64,000 nt of DNA from Thalassobacillus sp043497085. Its GTDB lineage: Bacteria > Bacillota > Bacilli > Bacillales > Halobacillaceae. Each line of letters opens with the position of its first letter. Position 1 is the stretch's first letter. Where the stretch lies: the NCBI GenBank assembly GCA_043497085.1, contig JBIEKI010000003.1, one strand, 5' to 3'. A model generated the notes under the pieces. The model saw nothing but the letters and a program-made list of their open reading frames with translations. It was not told where the DNA came from and did no database searches. The translations under genes and the position numbers were made by a program. This document shows, in pieces, positions 27,080 through 35,737 of this stretch.

Positions 27080-27433
27080 CTATTTTTTTTGGTCTAAGAA
27101 CATACCGTCATAGCCTTTTACGCTCTGATAAGGATTGGAGTATTTCCTGGTAGATGTCTCCTGTTTCTTATGAAGGCGCATATCCGTCTTCAAATGTTCG
27201 AATTTTTTTTCCAAGCGCTCTTGTATATGCACTTCCATCAACAAAATTTCCTGCAATAATCTCTTCTCTTCTTCATTGACCGGGTCTTTTAATAGATGAA
27301 TGATATCCCCACGCCTATTAATCAAGTTGGTCACTTCGTCTAATATTTGCTGGCGGTCAGTGGAAGAAAAAGGTGTCTGTAATCGTTCATTCAGACTTAC
27401 TGTCATTTGATGAAATTCAGTGATATGCCCCAC
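27080..27433 (-). CDS. fliT: Flagellar protein FliT (cap chaperone)
   Basis: A 117-residue helical, charged protein placed directly after fliS, where B. subtilis has fliT. FliT is the export chaperone for the cap protein FliD. The family is poorly conserved, so the call rests mainly on order, size and helical content. Start is GTG at 27433, sharing one base with the fliS stop (TAGTG), so translation is coupled. It ends the flaG-fliD-fliS-fliT operon at a terminator. Confidence 0.75.
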   Translation of the reverse strand: MGHITEFHQMTVSLNERLQTPFSSTDRQQILDEVTNLINRRGDIIHLLKDPVNEEEKRLLQEILLMEVHIQERLEKKFEHLKTDMRLHKKQETSTRKYSNPYQSVKGYDGMFLDQKK

Positions 27434-27822
27434 TATGCATTGCCGCCTTTACCAAACTGGTCCTGCCTTGTCTTGCGGATGACCTCTTTCCACGTATCAC
27501 GCAATTCACCTACCAATTCACTTGCTTCTCCTAATATGGTTGTATCATTTTTCAGATTAGCATCCAGCAGACGGCGATTGATATAGTCATATAGGGGCAT
27601 GATCTCTTTTGAAATAGACACTTCAGGGTCAAGGGTCACCATCAGTTCCTGAATGATTTTCTGAGCCTTTTGGATATTGATATTCTTCTGTTCAAAGTCT
27701 TTACTGTCCATCGCTTTTCCTGCTAACTTGATGAATTTCAAGCATCCATTGTAGAGCATTAATGTCAGTTCCCCAGGGGAAGCTGTTTCAACTGAATTCG
27801 TCTGGTAAGCTTGTATCGACAT
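27433..27822 (-). CDS. fliS: Flagellin export chaperone FliS
   Basis: A 129-residue four-helix protein with the FliS N-terminal signature AYQTNSVETASPGELTLMLYNG. It binds the C-terminus of flagellin in the cytoplasm and, in Bacillus, also works with FliW and CsrA in the switch controlling flagellin translation. It follows fliD by 15 bases. Its client hag is not in this window. Confidence 0.95.
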   Translation of the reverse strand: MSIQAYQTNSVETASPGELTLMLYNGCLKFIKLAGKAMDSKDFEQKNINIQKAQKIIQELMVTLDPEVSISKEIMPLYDYINRRLLDANLKNDTTILGEASELVGELRDTWKEVIRKTRQDQFGKGGNA

Positions 27823-27837
27823 AATTACACTCCTTCA

Positions 27838-29427
27838 TTAAAATCCTCCACCAAATTGTTGCATCAAATAATTAGATTGGGAATTCATTTTCTGAATTGC
27901 TTTTTCCATCTGGGTAAATTGGGACCAGTAGCGATCTTCTATTTGAATCAACCGGTCCTGAAAAGCATTCATCCGTTCGTTGATATTCTTCAACTGTCTC
28001 CCAAGTACAAAATTATTATCCAGACTGGTAGACTTTCCTGCTTTCTTTTCAATAGCTTCCACAGTGCGATCCAAAGTATCCTCCAGTCTCCGGACAATAC
28101 CTTTTCCAGTTCCTTCCTCATCAGCCGCGAACAGCTGATGGACTGAATCAGGATTTTCCCTCAGCGCAGCTCGCAGCTTGTCTTCATCGATCAGCAGATT
28201 ACCGCCATCACGGTAATTAGGGGAAGTAGTGATGCCAATTTGAGCCAGGTGATTATACTCGCCCGCTCCTTCCACCGTGTTATACCAGTTGTTACGCATT
28301 TCAGACAATGCACCACGTATAGCGGCATCACCACTAAGCATCCCTTTCTTCGCTTTTTCTTCCCATAATTCGATTTCTTTCTCTTCCATGCTTTCCCGCT
28401 GTTGTTCGGTCAATGGTTTAAAGTCACGGTTTCTTCGTTCCCCGACTTTTTCATTCAAACTTTCGATAATGCCATTATATTTATCAACGAACTTCGTGAT
28501 TTTCTCTAATGATGCCTCAGTATTACTGGTTACATTGATTTTAGCTTGGCCGTGTGTGATGTTATTGAAATTAAACGTAACCCCATTTAAGGTGTAACTA
28601 TTTTCGAATGATTCGATTCCCAAAGCACCGTTATAGGTGAATACAGCGTTATCTCCTCCGCGTTCTGCTTTATCCCAAGTCCCATCAGCTTGTTGAATAC
28701 CATTTTTAATATCTAATAGGTCAACAAAGAAACTACTATTGGTAGAGGAATCAAACCCAATTTCAGCTCCTAAATAAACAGAGGGGTCTTGATTGAAATC
28801 ACCTGTTTCCGTGCGCTCGAGTACTACTTTGTCCGCCTGTGAATCATAGAAAGCCCGGACGCCATTATCAGCTTCAGTTATTTTCTTTAAAATATCATTC
28901 AATGATTCGTTCCCTGAAACCGTAAAAGTTTGCTGTACAGGAGTTCCGTCCTCTTTAAAAGTAAAAAACTCATACTCTGTTTCCACGGTCGGATCGGTAC
29001 TGAAATCAAACCCTGCACTATTCTTCAAATTAGGCGCAGCAGTTTTTAGCGGGGCGTCAGGGTCGAATGTCGTTCCCACAGAGGTTATTCCATTTTGGCT
29101 GATGTTGATAGCCGACGATGCCAGTTGTTCCACTTCTACATTATAACTTCCTGATGAAGCACTCGCCGTAGCCGTCGCGGAGACCGCTCCTTCCTGTGAA
29201 GAAGTAGTAGTTTTCGAGTTGAATGTACGCTGAAGCTTCATATCCAGTGTCAGATTATCAAGCTCTAGTAACTGTTTGTTAACATCCCGATAGGCATCCC
29301 GCTGCCATGTCAGCCACGTTTTATCCTGTTCCATTTTATCAAGCGGCATCCGTTCCGCTTTCATGAGATCTTTGACAATGCCGTCGATGTCCATTCCGGA
29401 AGCTAAACCACCTATACGCATATCCAT
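27838..29427 (-). CDS. fliD: Flagellar hook-associated protein 2, filament cap
   Basis: A 529-residue FliD. The N-terminus (MRIGGLASGMDIDGIVKDLM) and the C-terminal coiled region (QLKNINERMNAFQDRLIQ...) are the conserved ends that pack in the filament axis; the middle (about 100-300) is variable. The cap helps flagellin subunits fold and insert at the growing tip. Start at 29427 or the ATG two codons on; AAGGTGG is just upstream. Same operon as flaG (10-base gap). Confidence 0.95.
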   Translation of the reverse strand: MDMRIGGLASGMDIDGIVKDLMKAERMPLDKMEQDKTWLTWQRDAYRDVNKQLLELDNLTLDMKLQRTFNSKTTTSSQEGAVSATATASASSGSYNVEVEQLASSAINISQNGITSVGTTFDPDAPLKTAAPNLKNSAGFDFSTDPTVETEYEFFTFKEDGTPVQQTFTVSGNESLNDILKKITEADNGVRAFYDSQADKVVLERTETGDFNQDPSVYLGAEIGFDSSTNSSFFVDLLDIKNGIQQADGTWDKAERGGDNAVFTYNGALGIESFENSYTLNGVTFNFNNITHGQAKINVTSNTEASLEKITKFVDKYNGIIESLNEKVGERRNRDFKPLTEQQRESMEEKEIELWEEKAKKGMLSGDAAIRGALSEMRNNWYNTVEGAGEYNHLAQIGITTSPNYRDGGNLLIDEDKLRAALRENPDSVHQLFAADEEGTGKGIVRRLEDTLDRTVEAIEKKAGKSTSLDNNFVLGRQLKNINERMNAFQDRLIQIEDRYWSQFTQMEKAIQKMNSQSNYLMQQFGGGF

Positions 29428-29436
29428 TGCACCACC

Positions 29437-29814
29437 TTATATTTTATGATCGACGATGAAGCCAAGGGATTCAGCCATTGCCGCGTAAATATCAAGCAGA
29501 CGTTTGGGTGGCATTTCCTTCACTACTTCTTTCGTCTTCGTATCAATCAAGGTTACATAGTATTCATCCAGTTTATCGTGGAACTCGAATTTCAAAGATG
29601 TATTTGCCGGTTCAAGAAATTCATTAAGCCCCTCGACTATTTCTTCTGTTTTATGTTTATCTAAATTCTTATGAGGTTCTTCATGAATTACTTTTGTAGC
29701 TTTCGTATTTTCTTCTACAGTTATATCATCCTGAACTGAAGTTGAACGTGAATGATGACTGGACTGTTGCAGGAGTTGAGAACTTGAAAAGACTTTTTCC
29801 ACGTTCACAACCAT
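29437..29814 (-). CDS. flaG: Flagellar protein FlaG (YvyC)
   Basis: A 125-residue protein with a polar, low-complexity N-terminal half and the conserved FlaG domain at about 60-125 (LKFEFHDKLDEYYVTLIDTK, then EMPPKRLLDIYAAM). FlaG affects filament length in several bacteria; its mechanism is unclear. It is the first gene of the cap operon and has a sigma-D promoter 30 bases upstream. The GTG two codons in is an alternative start with better spacing. Confidence 0.9.
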   Translation of the reverse strand: MVVNVEKVFSSSQLLQQSSHHSRSTSVQDDITVEENTKATKVIHEEPHKNLDKHKTEEIVEGLNEFLEPANTSLKFEFHDKLDEYYVTLIDTKTKEVVKEMPPKRLLDIYAAMAESLGFIVDHKI

Positions 29815-29841
29815 CCCACTCCTTTATTCAATTTATATTTT

Positions 29842-29868
29842 ATATCGGTTGAAACCAAAAGGAGTTGA
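29842..29868 (-). promoter_or_regulatory. Predicted sigma-D promoter of flaG-fliD-fliS-fliT
   Basis: Minus-strand TCAA-N15-ACCGATAT, against sigma-D consensus TAAA-N15-GCCGATAT. Only one base differs in each box. B. subtilis fliDST is also sigma-D dependent. Confidence 0.8.
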
Positions 29869-29878
29869 AGTTATTCAA

Positions 29879-29974
29879 TTAGAAAAAGGCTTGTCGCCAA
29901 GTAATAATGGTGAAAGCCGTAGTATTTTCTTATACTTTAATCTTTTAACAAAGTAAAACTTTCTTAAAGTGCAA
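29879..29974. repeat. ~97-bp dispersed repeat, copy 2
   Basis: Same repeat as at 11699 and 32237. On the minus strand it follows the EamA terminator T-tract directly and lies just upstream of the sigma-D promoter, so it is not in the flaG leader. The terminal hairpin is weaker (GGC/GCC core only). Confidence 0.85.
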
Positions 29975-29979
29975 CAAAA

Positions 29980-30014
29980 AAGAACCTCCCCCCTGTACAC
30001 TCCATTTACTGGAG
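29980..30014 (-). terminator. Terminator overlapping the end of the EamA gene
   Basis: CACCTCC / GGGGAGGT stem with TTCTTTTTTG on the minus strand; the left arm lies in the last codons of the EamA gene. Confidence 0.7.
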
Positions 30015-30929
30015 GTGCTGGGGCAGAGGTTTCTCTTTAAAAATCTGGGAGATAGCTATGCCTGAAAGTATGAAAATAGAGCCTAGAATGATGGTAGGGG
30101 TCAGTTGTTCATTTAATAATACTGCTCCAAAAAACATGCCAAAGACCGGGACTAACAAAGTTGATAGAGTTGCCGTCACCATATCAATGTTGTTCAATAT
30201 AATAAACCAGAGTGTAAAGCATAGGGCTGATGCCAGTACACCAGTAAATAATACATAATAGATACTTTTCGGAGTGAGATGAAGCGGTTCTCCCCATTCC
30301 ATGATGAAGGCAGCGAGCGACAGACCGATAGAACCGAATAACATCTGATAGGCGGAAACCTGGAGGTTGGTGATATTTTTCAACTTTTTTCTATAGTAGA
30401 CATTGGAGGCTCCCCATGAAATCGCGGCAAGGATAATCAATACTTCCCCTGTTAAAACTGTCATGTTCTGATCGATAAGTACGTCCCACCCCAATATAGT
30501 TATAAGACCGATCATTCCTAAAGTAAGTCCTGCCGCTTTCATTTTCTGTATTTTTTCACCTAAAAATTTGGCAGCGAGCAAACTGCTCCATATCGGCATG
30601 GAATAAAGCAGAACGGATGATTTGCCAGCATCTACAAACCGGAGTCCATACATCACCAGTAAAAACACCACCGTCGTTTGCAACAGACCAATGATAGCCA
30701 AATGGCGCCATTGATCTTTTGGCGGTGGCCCCACTTTGAATATCAATAACACTAAAAACATCGTCATTGTCCCTGTACCGAAACGAAGCGCAGAAAAAGT
30801 AAAAGGCCCCATGAAATCAAGTGATGCTTTCATGAGTGCCCAGGCATAGCCCCATATGATTGTAATCGACAGAATTAAGAATCCCAAAAACCCCTTTTTC
30901 TTATGTAAGGAAGATATTTCTGAGGCCAA
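30006..30929 (-). CDS. EamA-family drug/metabolite transporter
   Basis: A 307-residue protein with ten membrane helices arranged as two EamA repeats (about residues 14-140 and 158-298). The repeat signature is seen in ALRFGTGTMTMFLVLL and AKFLGEKIQ. Substrate is unknown; relatives export amino acids or metabolites. Start is TTG after GGGGGGAAT. Its position between csrA and flaG is where B. subtilis carries hag, so it looks like an insertion or replacement in the flagellar cluster. It has its own terminator. Confidence 0.9.
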   Translation of the reverse strand: MASEISSLHKKKGFLGFLILSITIIWGYAWALMKASLDFMGPFTFSALRFGTGTMTMFLVLLIFKVGPPPKDQWRHLAIIGLLQTTVVFLLVMYGLRFVDAGKSSVLLYSMPIWSSLLAAKFLGEKIQKMKAAGLTLGMIGLITILGWDVLIDQNMTVLTGEVLIILAAISWGASNVYYRKKLKNITNLQVSAYQMLFGSIGLSLAAFIMEWGEPLHLTPKSIYYVLFTGVLASALCFTLWFIILNNIDMVTATLSTLLVPVFGMFFGAVLLNEQLTPTIILGSIFILSGIAISQIFKEKPLPQHLQ

Positions 30930-30946
30930 TATATTCCCCCCTTAAC

Positions 30947-31180
30947 CTATTCCTTTGTTTTACCACCGTTCTTAAGGAAATCCATCCAGTCTGCCGGAGC
31001 TTGCATGGCTTCCTGATTCTCTTCAGTAATCTTCTCATAGACTTCCTGCCGGTGAATATCAATATGCTTCGGTGCAGCTATACCAATTTTCACTTGATCG
31101 CCTTCTACGGCGATCACTTTCACTTCAATTTCATCACCAATTTTCAGCGATTCATTTATTTTTCGATTCAGCACCAGCAT
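30947..31180 (-). CDS. csrA: Carbon storage regulator CsrA
   Basis: A 77-residue RNA-binding dimer. The sequence MLVLNRKINESLKIGDEIEV and IGIAAPKHIDIHRQEVYEKI is the canonical CsrA fold, with Arg/Val at the RNA-binding ends. In B. subtilis CsrA blocks hag translation and FliW relieves it. The start is the ATG at 31180 after AAAGGAGGCC; upstream codons belong to the overlapping end of fliW. The C-terminal tail is slightly longer than in B. subtilis (74). Confidence 0.97.
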   Translation of the reverse strand: MLVLNRKINESLKIGDEIEVKVIAVEGDQVKIGIAAPKHIDIHRQEVYEKITEENQEAMQAPADWMDFLKNGGKTKE

Positions 31181-31622
31181 GCTGTACGGCCTCCTTTCTA
31201 AAAGAAGCGAGCAAATGTTTCGTGTGGTAGGAGGTATCATTCAATATCACTTGTTTTCCTATATTTTTATTATAGTTCACTACTAGTGGAGCCTGAAGGT
31301 TCACCGTAGTTTTCGAGAATGGATCTCTTAAGGTAACCACTGATAGAATTATAACATCTTCAGGAGATACTATCTTCAATAGCTTTTGTGTCTGTAATTC
31401 AATTTCAAACTCATAATTGGGTAAGAACAAGTATGGATTCGTGACAATCAAGGCAACTTCTGGACGATGAACTGATTGCAGGACTTGATAGACCCCTTCA
31501 TCTTCCATTTTCAAGAGCACAAACGCTTTTTCCTGTTCAAAACCGGGCAGTCCGGCCGGAAAGTCAATAATTTCTTTTCTTCCTATAGTCAATTCCCCAA
31601 AAAACTTCGTTACTATCTTCAT
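31152..31622 (-). CDS. fliW: Flagellar assembly factor FliW
   Basis: A 156-residue beta-rich protein. The N-terminal pattern (FGELTIGRKEIIDFPAGLPGFEQ) and the middle PYLFLPNYEFEI are typical of FliW. It binds CsrA or flagellin and so ties flagellin synthesis to export. It overlaps the start of csrA by 29 bases, keeping the two at matched levels. The tail beyond residue 140 is extended compared with B. subtilis (143 residues). Confidence 0.95.
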   Translation of the reverse strand: MKIVTKFFGELTIGRKEIIDFPAGLPGFEQEKAFVLLKMEDEGVYQVLQSVHRPEVALIVTNPYLFLPNYEFEIELQTQKLLKIVSPEDVIILSVVTLRDPFSKTTVNLQAPLVVNYNKNIGKQVILNDTSYHTKHLLASFRKEAVQHAGAESKNK

Positions 31623-31634
31623 ATGTATTCACCC

Positions 31635-32222
31635 TTATATTTCAGTTTCAAATCGATAACCTTTATAAGTTAAATTCTCAAAGTCAATGTTCAATGAAGC
31701 ATATTTATCCATCGAAACATCCACCTTACCAGGCTTGTAATCGTGTCGTACTTTTTGCGGTACTGCTTCAATCACCGGCGTGTTACGCGTTATATTAATT
31801 TCAGGACGCTGAGCTTGATAATTCAATTCAACCAGATCATAAGCCGGCATCCCCCCAGGCTGATAATCAAAGTTCCAAACCGCATTACGGGCTGCCTGAT
31901 CGGGTATGGGATTGCCTCCCTGTTCTATCCGCATCAGTTCATCCCCTTCCCGCGATGTTGTTGCAATACCTTCCAACAATGTTTTCCTGGCGTGCTCAGC
32001 GGTCTCCCTTGTTCTGACCTGTGAACTTTTCAAACCAAGGTTATGCCAGGCATTGGACTGGTCAATCGTCAGTTTCCCTGGGCGCTGCCTGATCGACATA
32101 TCTGCTTTTGGCTGCTGGATACTCTGCTGGGCTTTCGGCTGCCCGATGGACTGTCTGGCCGGCTGGATTTCTATGTTGATTGCTGCACGTTGACTGGAAA
32201 GTCTGATTTGAGGAAAATTCAC
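31635..32222 (-). CDS. yviE: Flagellar-operon protein YviE (DUF6470)
   Basis: A 195-residue protein with a repetitive first third of the QSIGQPKAQQSIQQPKADMS type and a C-terminal MDKYASLNIDFENLTYKGYRF segment. Family function is unknown; in B. subtilis yviE lies between flgL and fliW, as here. I set the start at GTG 32222 with AAGAGGTGAG upstream. Codons before it (from 32261) belong to the ~97-bp repeat and are not part of the protein. Confidence 0.88.
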   Translation of the reverse strand: MNFPQIRLSSQRAAINIEIQPARQSIGQPKAQQSIQQPKADMSIRQRPGKLTIDQSNAWHNLGLKSSQVRTRETAEHARKTLLEGIATTSREGDELMRIEQGGNPIPDQAARNAVWNFDYQPGGMPAYDLVELNYQAQRPEINITRNTPVIEAVPQKVRHDYKPGKVDVSMDKYASLNIDFENLTYKGYRFETEI

Positions 32223-32236
32223 CTTCTCACCTCTTA

Positions 32237-32334
32237 TTAGAAAAACTCGGCTTGTCGCCAAGTACTTATGGCGAAAGCCTTAGTATTTTCTTATCCTTTA
32301 ATCCTTTAACAAAGTTAAACTTTCCTATAGTATA
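32237..32334. repeat. ~97-bp dispersed repeat, copy 3
   Basis: Third copy, between the flgL terminator and yviE. It begins at the flgL T-tract on the minus strand and ends about 3 bases before the yviE ribosome site. Its first bases differ from the others and read TATACTATAGG, which could act as a -10-like element. Confidence 0.85.
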
Positions 32335-32364
32335 AAAAAAGCTACCTGAAGTCAGATAGCTTAT
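32334..32364 (-). terminator. Terminator after flgL
   Basis: Stem AAGCTATCTGA / TCAGGTAGCTT followed by seven Ts on the minus strand. It separates flgL from yviE-fliW-csrA. Confidence 0.85.
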
Positions 32365-33263
32365 CGTAGAAAGTCCATCAATGTTGGCTGGATGATACGA
32401 GCACCTACTCCAAGGGCAGCACGGTGCACACTTTCCTGCGTTTTGAGCTCTGTAATAACCTTTTCGATATCAGCGTCCTCATTTTCAGAAAGAATCCTGG
32501 TAGCCGTAATTTCCTGCTGCGACAGACGATCTTCTACCAGCTCCACGCGATTCATCCTTGCTCCTAAATCCGCGCGTTCATCCACAATGTTATTAATATG
32601 GCCATCAATAGTATCCAAGTACCCATTTAACTTGCTTTCATCGTTCCCGTTCAAAGCATTTTCGAGCCCTTGAAGATCTGCAAACAATTGACCGGAAAAG
32701 ACCTTGGTTGGATCGATATTGGCTTTTAAGGAGTTGCCTTTGGAAATTTCTATCATCACTTCTCCGGAATTATTACTTACCTTAAAGGGGCTGGGAGCTG
32801 CTCCAGGCGGATTCTCTTCTGACACATTAACCGGAGCATTCAGGGTATCATTGCCATTGAAAATATATTTATTGTTTACTTTTGTATTGGCAATATCAAT
32901 CATATGGTCCTTCAGCTGGCCAATTTCTTTAGCGATATTTTCCCTTTGGCCCTGGTCGTAAGTACCATTGCTCGCCTGGACGGTCAATTCGCGTACACGC
33001 TGCATTGCTTGGGTCGCCTTATCCATCGCACTGTCCGAGTTTTCCATCCAATTATGCATCTCACCGAGATTACGCTGAAACTGTTGGACTTCGTTCAACT
33101 GCGTACGATAATTCATTCCCTTCATCGCAACAACCGGGTCATCGGAAGGCCGATTGATTTTTTTCCCCGTTGAAAGCTGCTCCTGGTATTTACCCATCCG
33201 TTCGTAACTGTTGCTAAGATGCCTTAGCATATTGTTGCTTAACATTCCTTGTGTCACCCGCAT
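32361..33263 (-). CDS. flgL: Flagellar hook-associated protein 3
   Basis: A 300-residue hook-filament junction protein related to flagellin. Conserved ends: VTQGMLSNNMLRHLSNSYERM at the N-terminus and ELKTQESVHRAALGVGARI at the C-terminus, which form the D0/D1 coiled coils. It joins FlgK to the filament. The start is ATG 33263, after AGGTGA; the codon before it (33266) is TTG. flgK ends 12 bases upstream. Confidence 0.95.
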   Translation of the reverse strand: MRVTQGMLSNNMLRHLSNSYERMGKYQEQLSTGKKINRPSDDPVVAMKGMNYRTQLNEVQQFQRNLGEMHNWMENSDSAMDKATQAMQRVRELTVQASNGTYDQGQRENIAKEIGQLKDHMIDIANTKVNNKYIFNGNDTLNAPVNVSEENPPGAAPSPFKVSNNSGEVMIEISKGNSLKANIDPTKVFSGQLFADLQGLENALNGNDESKLNGYLDTIDGHINNIVDERADLGARMNRVELVEDRLSQQEITATRILSENEDADIEKVITELKTQESVHRAALGVGARIIQPTLMDFLR

Positions 33264-33274
33264 CAATCATTCAC

Positions 33275-34870
33275 CTACCTTCCTACTAATCCCATCTGAT
33301 TGATGACCCTATCCAGCATCTCATCCACTGCTGTCATATTTCTGGCAGAAGCATTATAGGCGTGCTGAAACTTGATCATATTGGTCATTTCTTCGTCAAG
33401 GGAGACTGCACTGACAGACTGTCGGCGCTGTTCCACAGATTCTTTGAGGGTGCTTGCATTATTTTGGAGACGCTGGTATTCCTGGGATTCGACGCCCATT
33501 TTTCCGATGACTCCCTCGTAGTAACTTTTCAAACTTGTCGCTTCGCCAAGGTCAGCCAATTCAGCATCCTTCACACCGGCTAAAGCAAGAGCGTTCGAGC
33601 CATCTCCAGCATATGGCTGTCCCTTTGCCGCAGCAGCAATATTGTCTGTGTCCTCTTTAATATCAGTATGAATATCCAATCGGCCAGCCAGTCCTGCATT
33701 CATCGTACCTTCTTCTGGAAGCTGGGAGCTCCCATCTGTGAAGAACGGTTGAGAACTGACTAAAGGGTTTTCATCATTTGTATTATTCTCAATATCTTTT
33801 AATGTGGCTCCATCCTGGTGGACTTGGTTAAATTCTGTCGCAAAAGCGTAAGCCATTTTATCTAAATCCGCCAGCATATCAAGATACATACCGCGCGATT
33901 CTCCCTTACTATTCTGATAACCATGAGCCTCTTTAAGTGCGAGTAATTTTCCCTGGGAATGATATGTATCCAGATTTTTCGTATCCCCACCGCCATCCTT
34001 AGGAGACAATGAAAAACCTGTACCCACACTTCTACCCTCAACATCTTTAATCTCAGCATTCAAGTGGTAGACCCGTGACTCCCCTTGCCCCGGCTTGCCA
34101 TTCACGAGCATATCTTTTTCCGTTCCGTTCACTAATTGAATAGTCGCTTGACCCATCGCCATTGCATCCGGCTTGCCATTACTCATTTCATAATTAACCT
34201 CAATGTCCACCAATTGTGATAAATCATCAATTAAGCGGTCGCGTTCGTCATACAAATCATTTGGCAGATAACCGTGGGGTTCGACATTCCCTATCTGCTG
34301 GTTGAGCTGGTCGATTTGAGTAAGCAGTGAATTGGCATCTTTGACTGTTACATCTATTTCGTTTTCTAAATCCTTTTGAATACCTTCTAAGGAGCGAGAC
34401 AAATAATTGAAAGTTTCCGTGACGGCTATCCCGCGCTGGCGTACGACAGATCTTGCCCCCGCATCTTCCGGGTTGGTCGCTAAGTCTTGTAATGATTGCC
34501 AAAAACGGTCCATCGTTTTAGAAAGCCCCTGTTCACTCGGCTCATTCATGACTTCTTCCATCTTGCTAATAGAGTCAGCCTTTGACTCCCAGTATCCAGC
34601 CTTATTTGCCTCTCCTCGAAACTGAATATCTAAAAATTGTTCACGCACACGCTCGATGGAGCCCGCCTGCACACCGCTTCCAACTTGTCCCGGGATTTCC
34701 GGACGGTTTCTCGAAGCTGGCGGATATGGCGCAGTCTGTTCAAAGTTGACTCGCTGGCGTGTGTAGCCAGGTGTATTAGCATTTGCAATGTTGTGCCCGG
34801 TCGTATGTAAAGCGGACTGCTGGGTGAACAATCCGCGTTTAGCTACCTCTAAGCCATGGAATGTCGACAT
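33275..34870 (-). CDS. flgK: Flagellar hook-associated protein 1
   Basis: A 531-residue junction protein. The N-terminus (STFHGLEVAKRGLFTQQSAL with HNIANANTPGYTRQRV) is the rod/hook family motif, and the C-terminus SVSLDEEMTNMIKFQHAYNA is equally typical. The central domain is about residues 100-430. FlgK is exported with its chaperone FlgN, encoded 18 bases upstream. Confidence 0.96.
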   Translation of the reverse strand: MSTFHGLEVAKRGLFTQQSALHTTGHNIANANTPGYTRQRVNFEQTAPYPPASRNRPEIPGQVGSGVQAGSIERVREQFLDIQFRGEANKAGYWESKADSISKMEEVMNEPSEQGLSKTMDRFWQSLQDLATNPEDAGARSVVRQRGIAVTETFNYLSRSLEGIQKDLENEIDVTVKDANSLLTQIDQLNQQIGNVEPHGYLPNDLYDERDRLIDDLSQLVDIEVNYEMSNGKPDAMAMGQATIQLVNGTEKDMLVNGKPGQGESRVYHLNAEIKDVEGRSVGTGFSLSPKDGGGDTKNLDTYHSQGKLLALKEAHGYQNSKGESRGMYLDMLADLDKMAYAFATEFNQVHQDGATLKDIENNTNDENPLVSSQPFFTDGSSQLPEEGTMNAGLAGRLDIHTDIKEDTDNIAAAAKGQPYAGDGSNALALAGVKDAELADLGEATSLKSYYEGVIGKMGVESQEYQRLQNNASTLKESVEQRRQSVSAVSLDEEMTNMIKFQHAYNASARNMTAVDEMLDRVINQMGLVGR

Positions 34871-34888
34871 GTAAAATAGACTCCTCTC

Positions 34889-35383
34889 TTACGCTTTCGA
34901 ATCAAAAACAGACCTTTTTTCTTTGGTAGAAACTCCGGTTTGTTTGTTGTAATTCATATTGTTAAGGCTTGGCTGCAGCATATCCAGCGATAAATGAATA
35001 AATTGCAGTGATTGCTTCGTCAATTCAGCGTTGAGCTGTTCCTGCTGTTTCAATTCGGAGACAAGAAAGACCAGCTCTTCAAATAACGATTGCAACAAGT
35101 TTTTTTCTTTACTGTCCTCCAGAAACCCAAGCAGTTCTGATAAGGTTGGAGCCTCTAATACTATACCTTGCTTGCGACACCAGTCTGTAACAGTATCCAT
35201 GCGTTCGTTCTCTATTTTAGTAATCGCCTGGATATGTTTCCGCTCTTTGGTCAATAATTGCTGAAGACTCCCTGTCTCCCCTTGTTTTAACAGCTCTGTT
35301 TTTTCGCGGGACAAATATAATAGACTTTCATGCAATTGCTTCAACTTTTTCATTTGTTCATTGACTTTAGTGATGGACACCAT
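34889..35383 (-). CDS. flgN: Flagellar export chaperone FlgN
   Basis: A 164-residue helical protein (YvyG in B. subtilis), rich in Leu, Gln and Glu with two long helices. It keeps FlgK and FlgL soluble before export. Sequence identity of this family is low; order between flgM and flgK and length are the main support. Ribosome site AGGGGG lies just before the ATG. Confidence 0.88.
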   Translation of the reverse strand: MVSITKVNEQMKKLKQLHESLLYLSREKTELLKQGETGSLQQLLTKERKHIQAITKIENERMDTVTDWCRKQGIVLEAPTLSELLGFLEDSKEKNLLQSLFEELVFLVSELKQQEQLNAELTKQSLQFIHLSLDMLQPSLNNMNYNKQTGVSTKEKRSVFDSKA

Positions 35384-35392
35384 TGGTCCCCC

Positions 35393-35659
35393 TTACTTAC
35401 GGCTGTTCCAGAATTGGATCATTTTTTGTGCAGTTTTCTCCGCGTTTATTTTATATTCACCTTGATCAACCGCTTGTTTGATTTCCGCTACTTTTTTCTC
35501 ACGTGCTGCATCAGGCCTGGCATTTTCCTGCAGGTTCTTTGCCTGATGGGATATTTCTACCTTATCTTCCTGCTGTAAAGCTTTCTTGATTTCTGTCTGT
35601 TTGTTCAACTGCTTTTGATAAGGGTTCAAATTGGTATGATTCGGACCATTGATTTTCAT
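35393..35659 (-). CDS. flgM: Anti-sigma-D factor FlgM
   Basis: An 88-residue protein, the same size as B. subtilis FlgM, with MKINGPNHTNLNPYQKQ at the start and the conserved sigma-binding helices in VEISHQAKNLQ and VAEIKQAVDQGEYKINAEKTA. It holds sigma-D inactive until the hook is complete and FlgM is exported or degraded. I take ATG 35659 (GAGGTGA at good distance), not 35665. A sigma-D promoter lies 50 bases upstream, giving autoregulation. Confidence 0.95.
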   Translation of the reverse strand: MKINGPNHTNLNPYQKQLNKQTEIKKALQQEDKVEISHQAKNLQENARPDAAREKKVAEIKQAVDQGEYKINAEKTAQKMIQFWNSRK

Positions 35660-35707
35660 TCCCATTCACCTCACTCATTATTGCTTCCGACACTCATTCT
35701 ACTCTAT

Positions 35708-35734
35708 TTATCGGTTAATCAAAGCCATTATTTA
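35708..35734 (-). promoter_or_regulatory. Predicted sigma-D promoter of the flgM operon
   Basis: Minus-strand TAAA-N15-ACCGATAA against consensus TAAA-N15-GCCGATAT. It lies between yvyF and flgM, as the known sigma-D promoter of flgM does in B. subtilis. Confidence 0.82.
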
Positions 35735-35737
35735 ATA

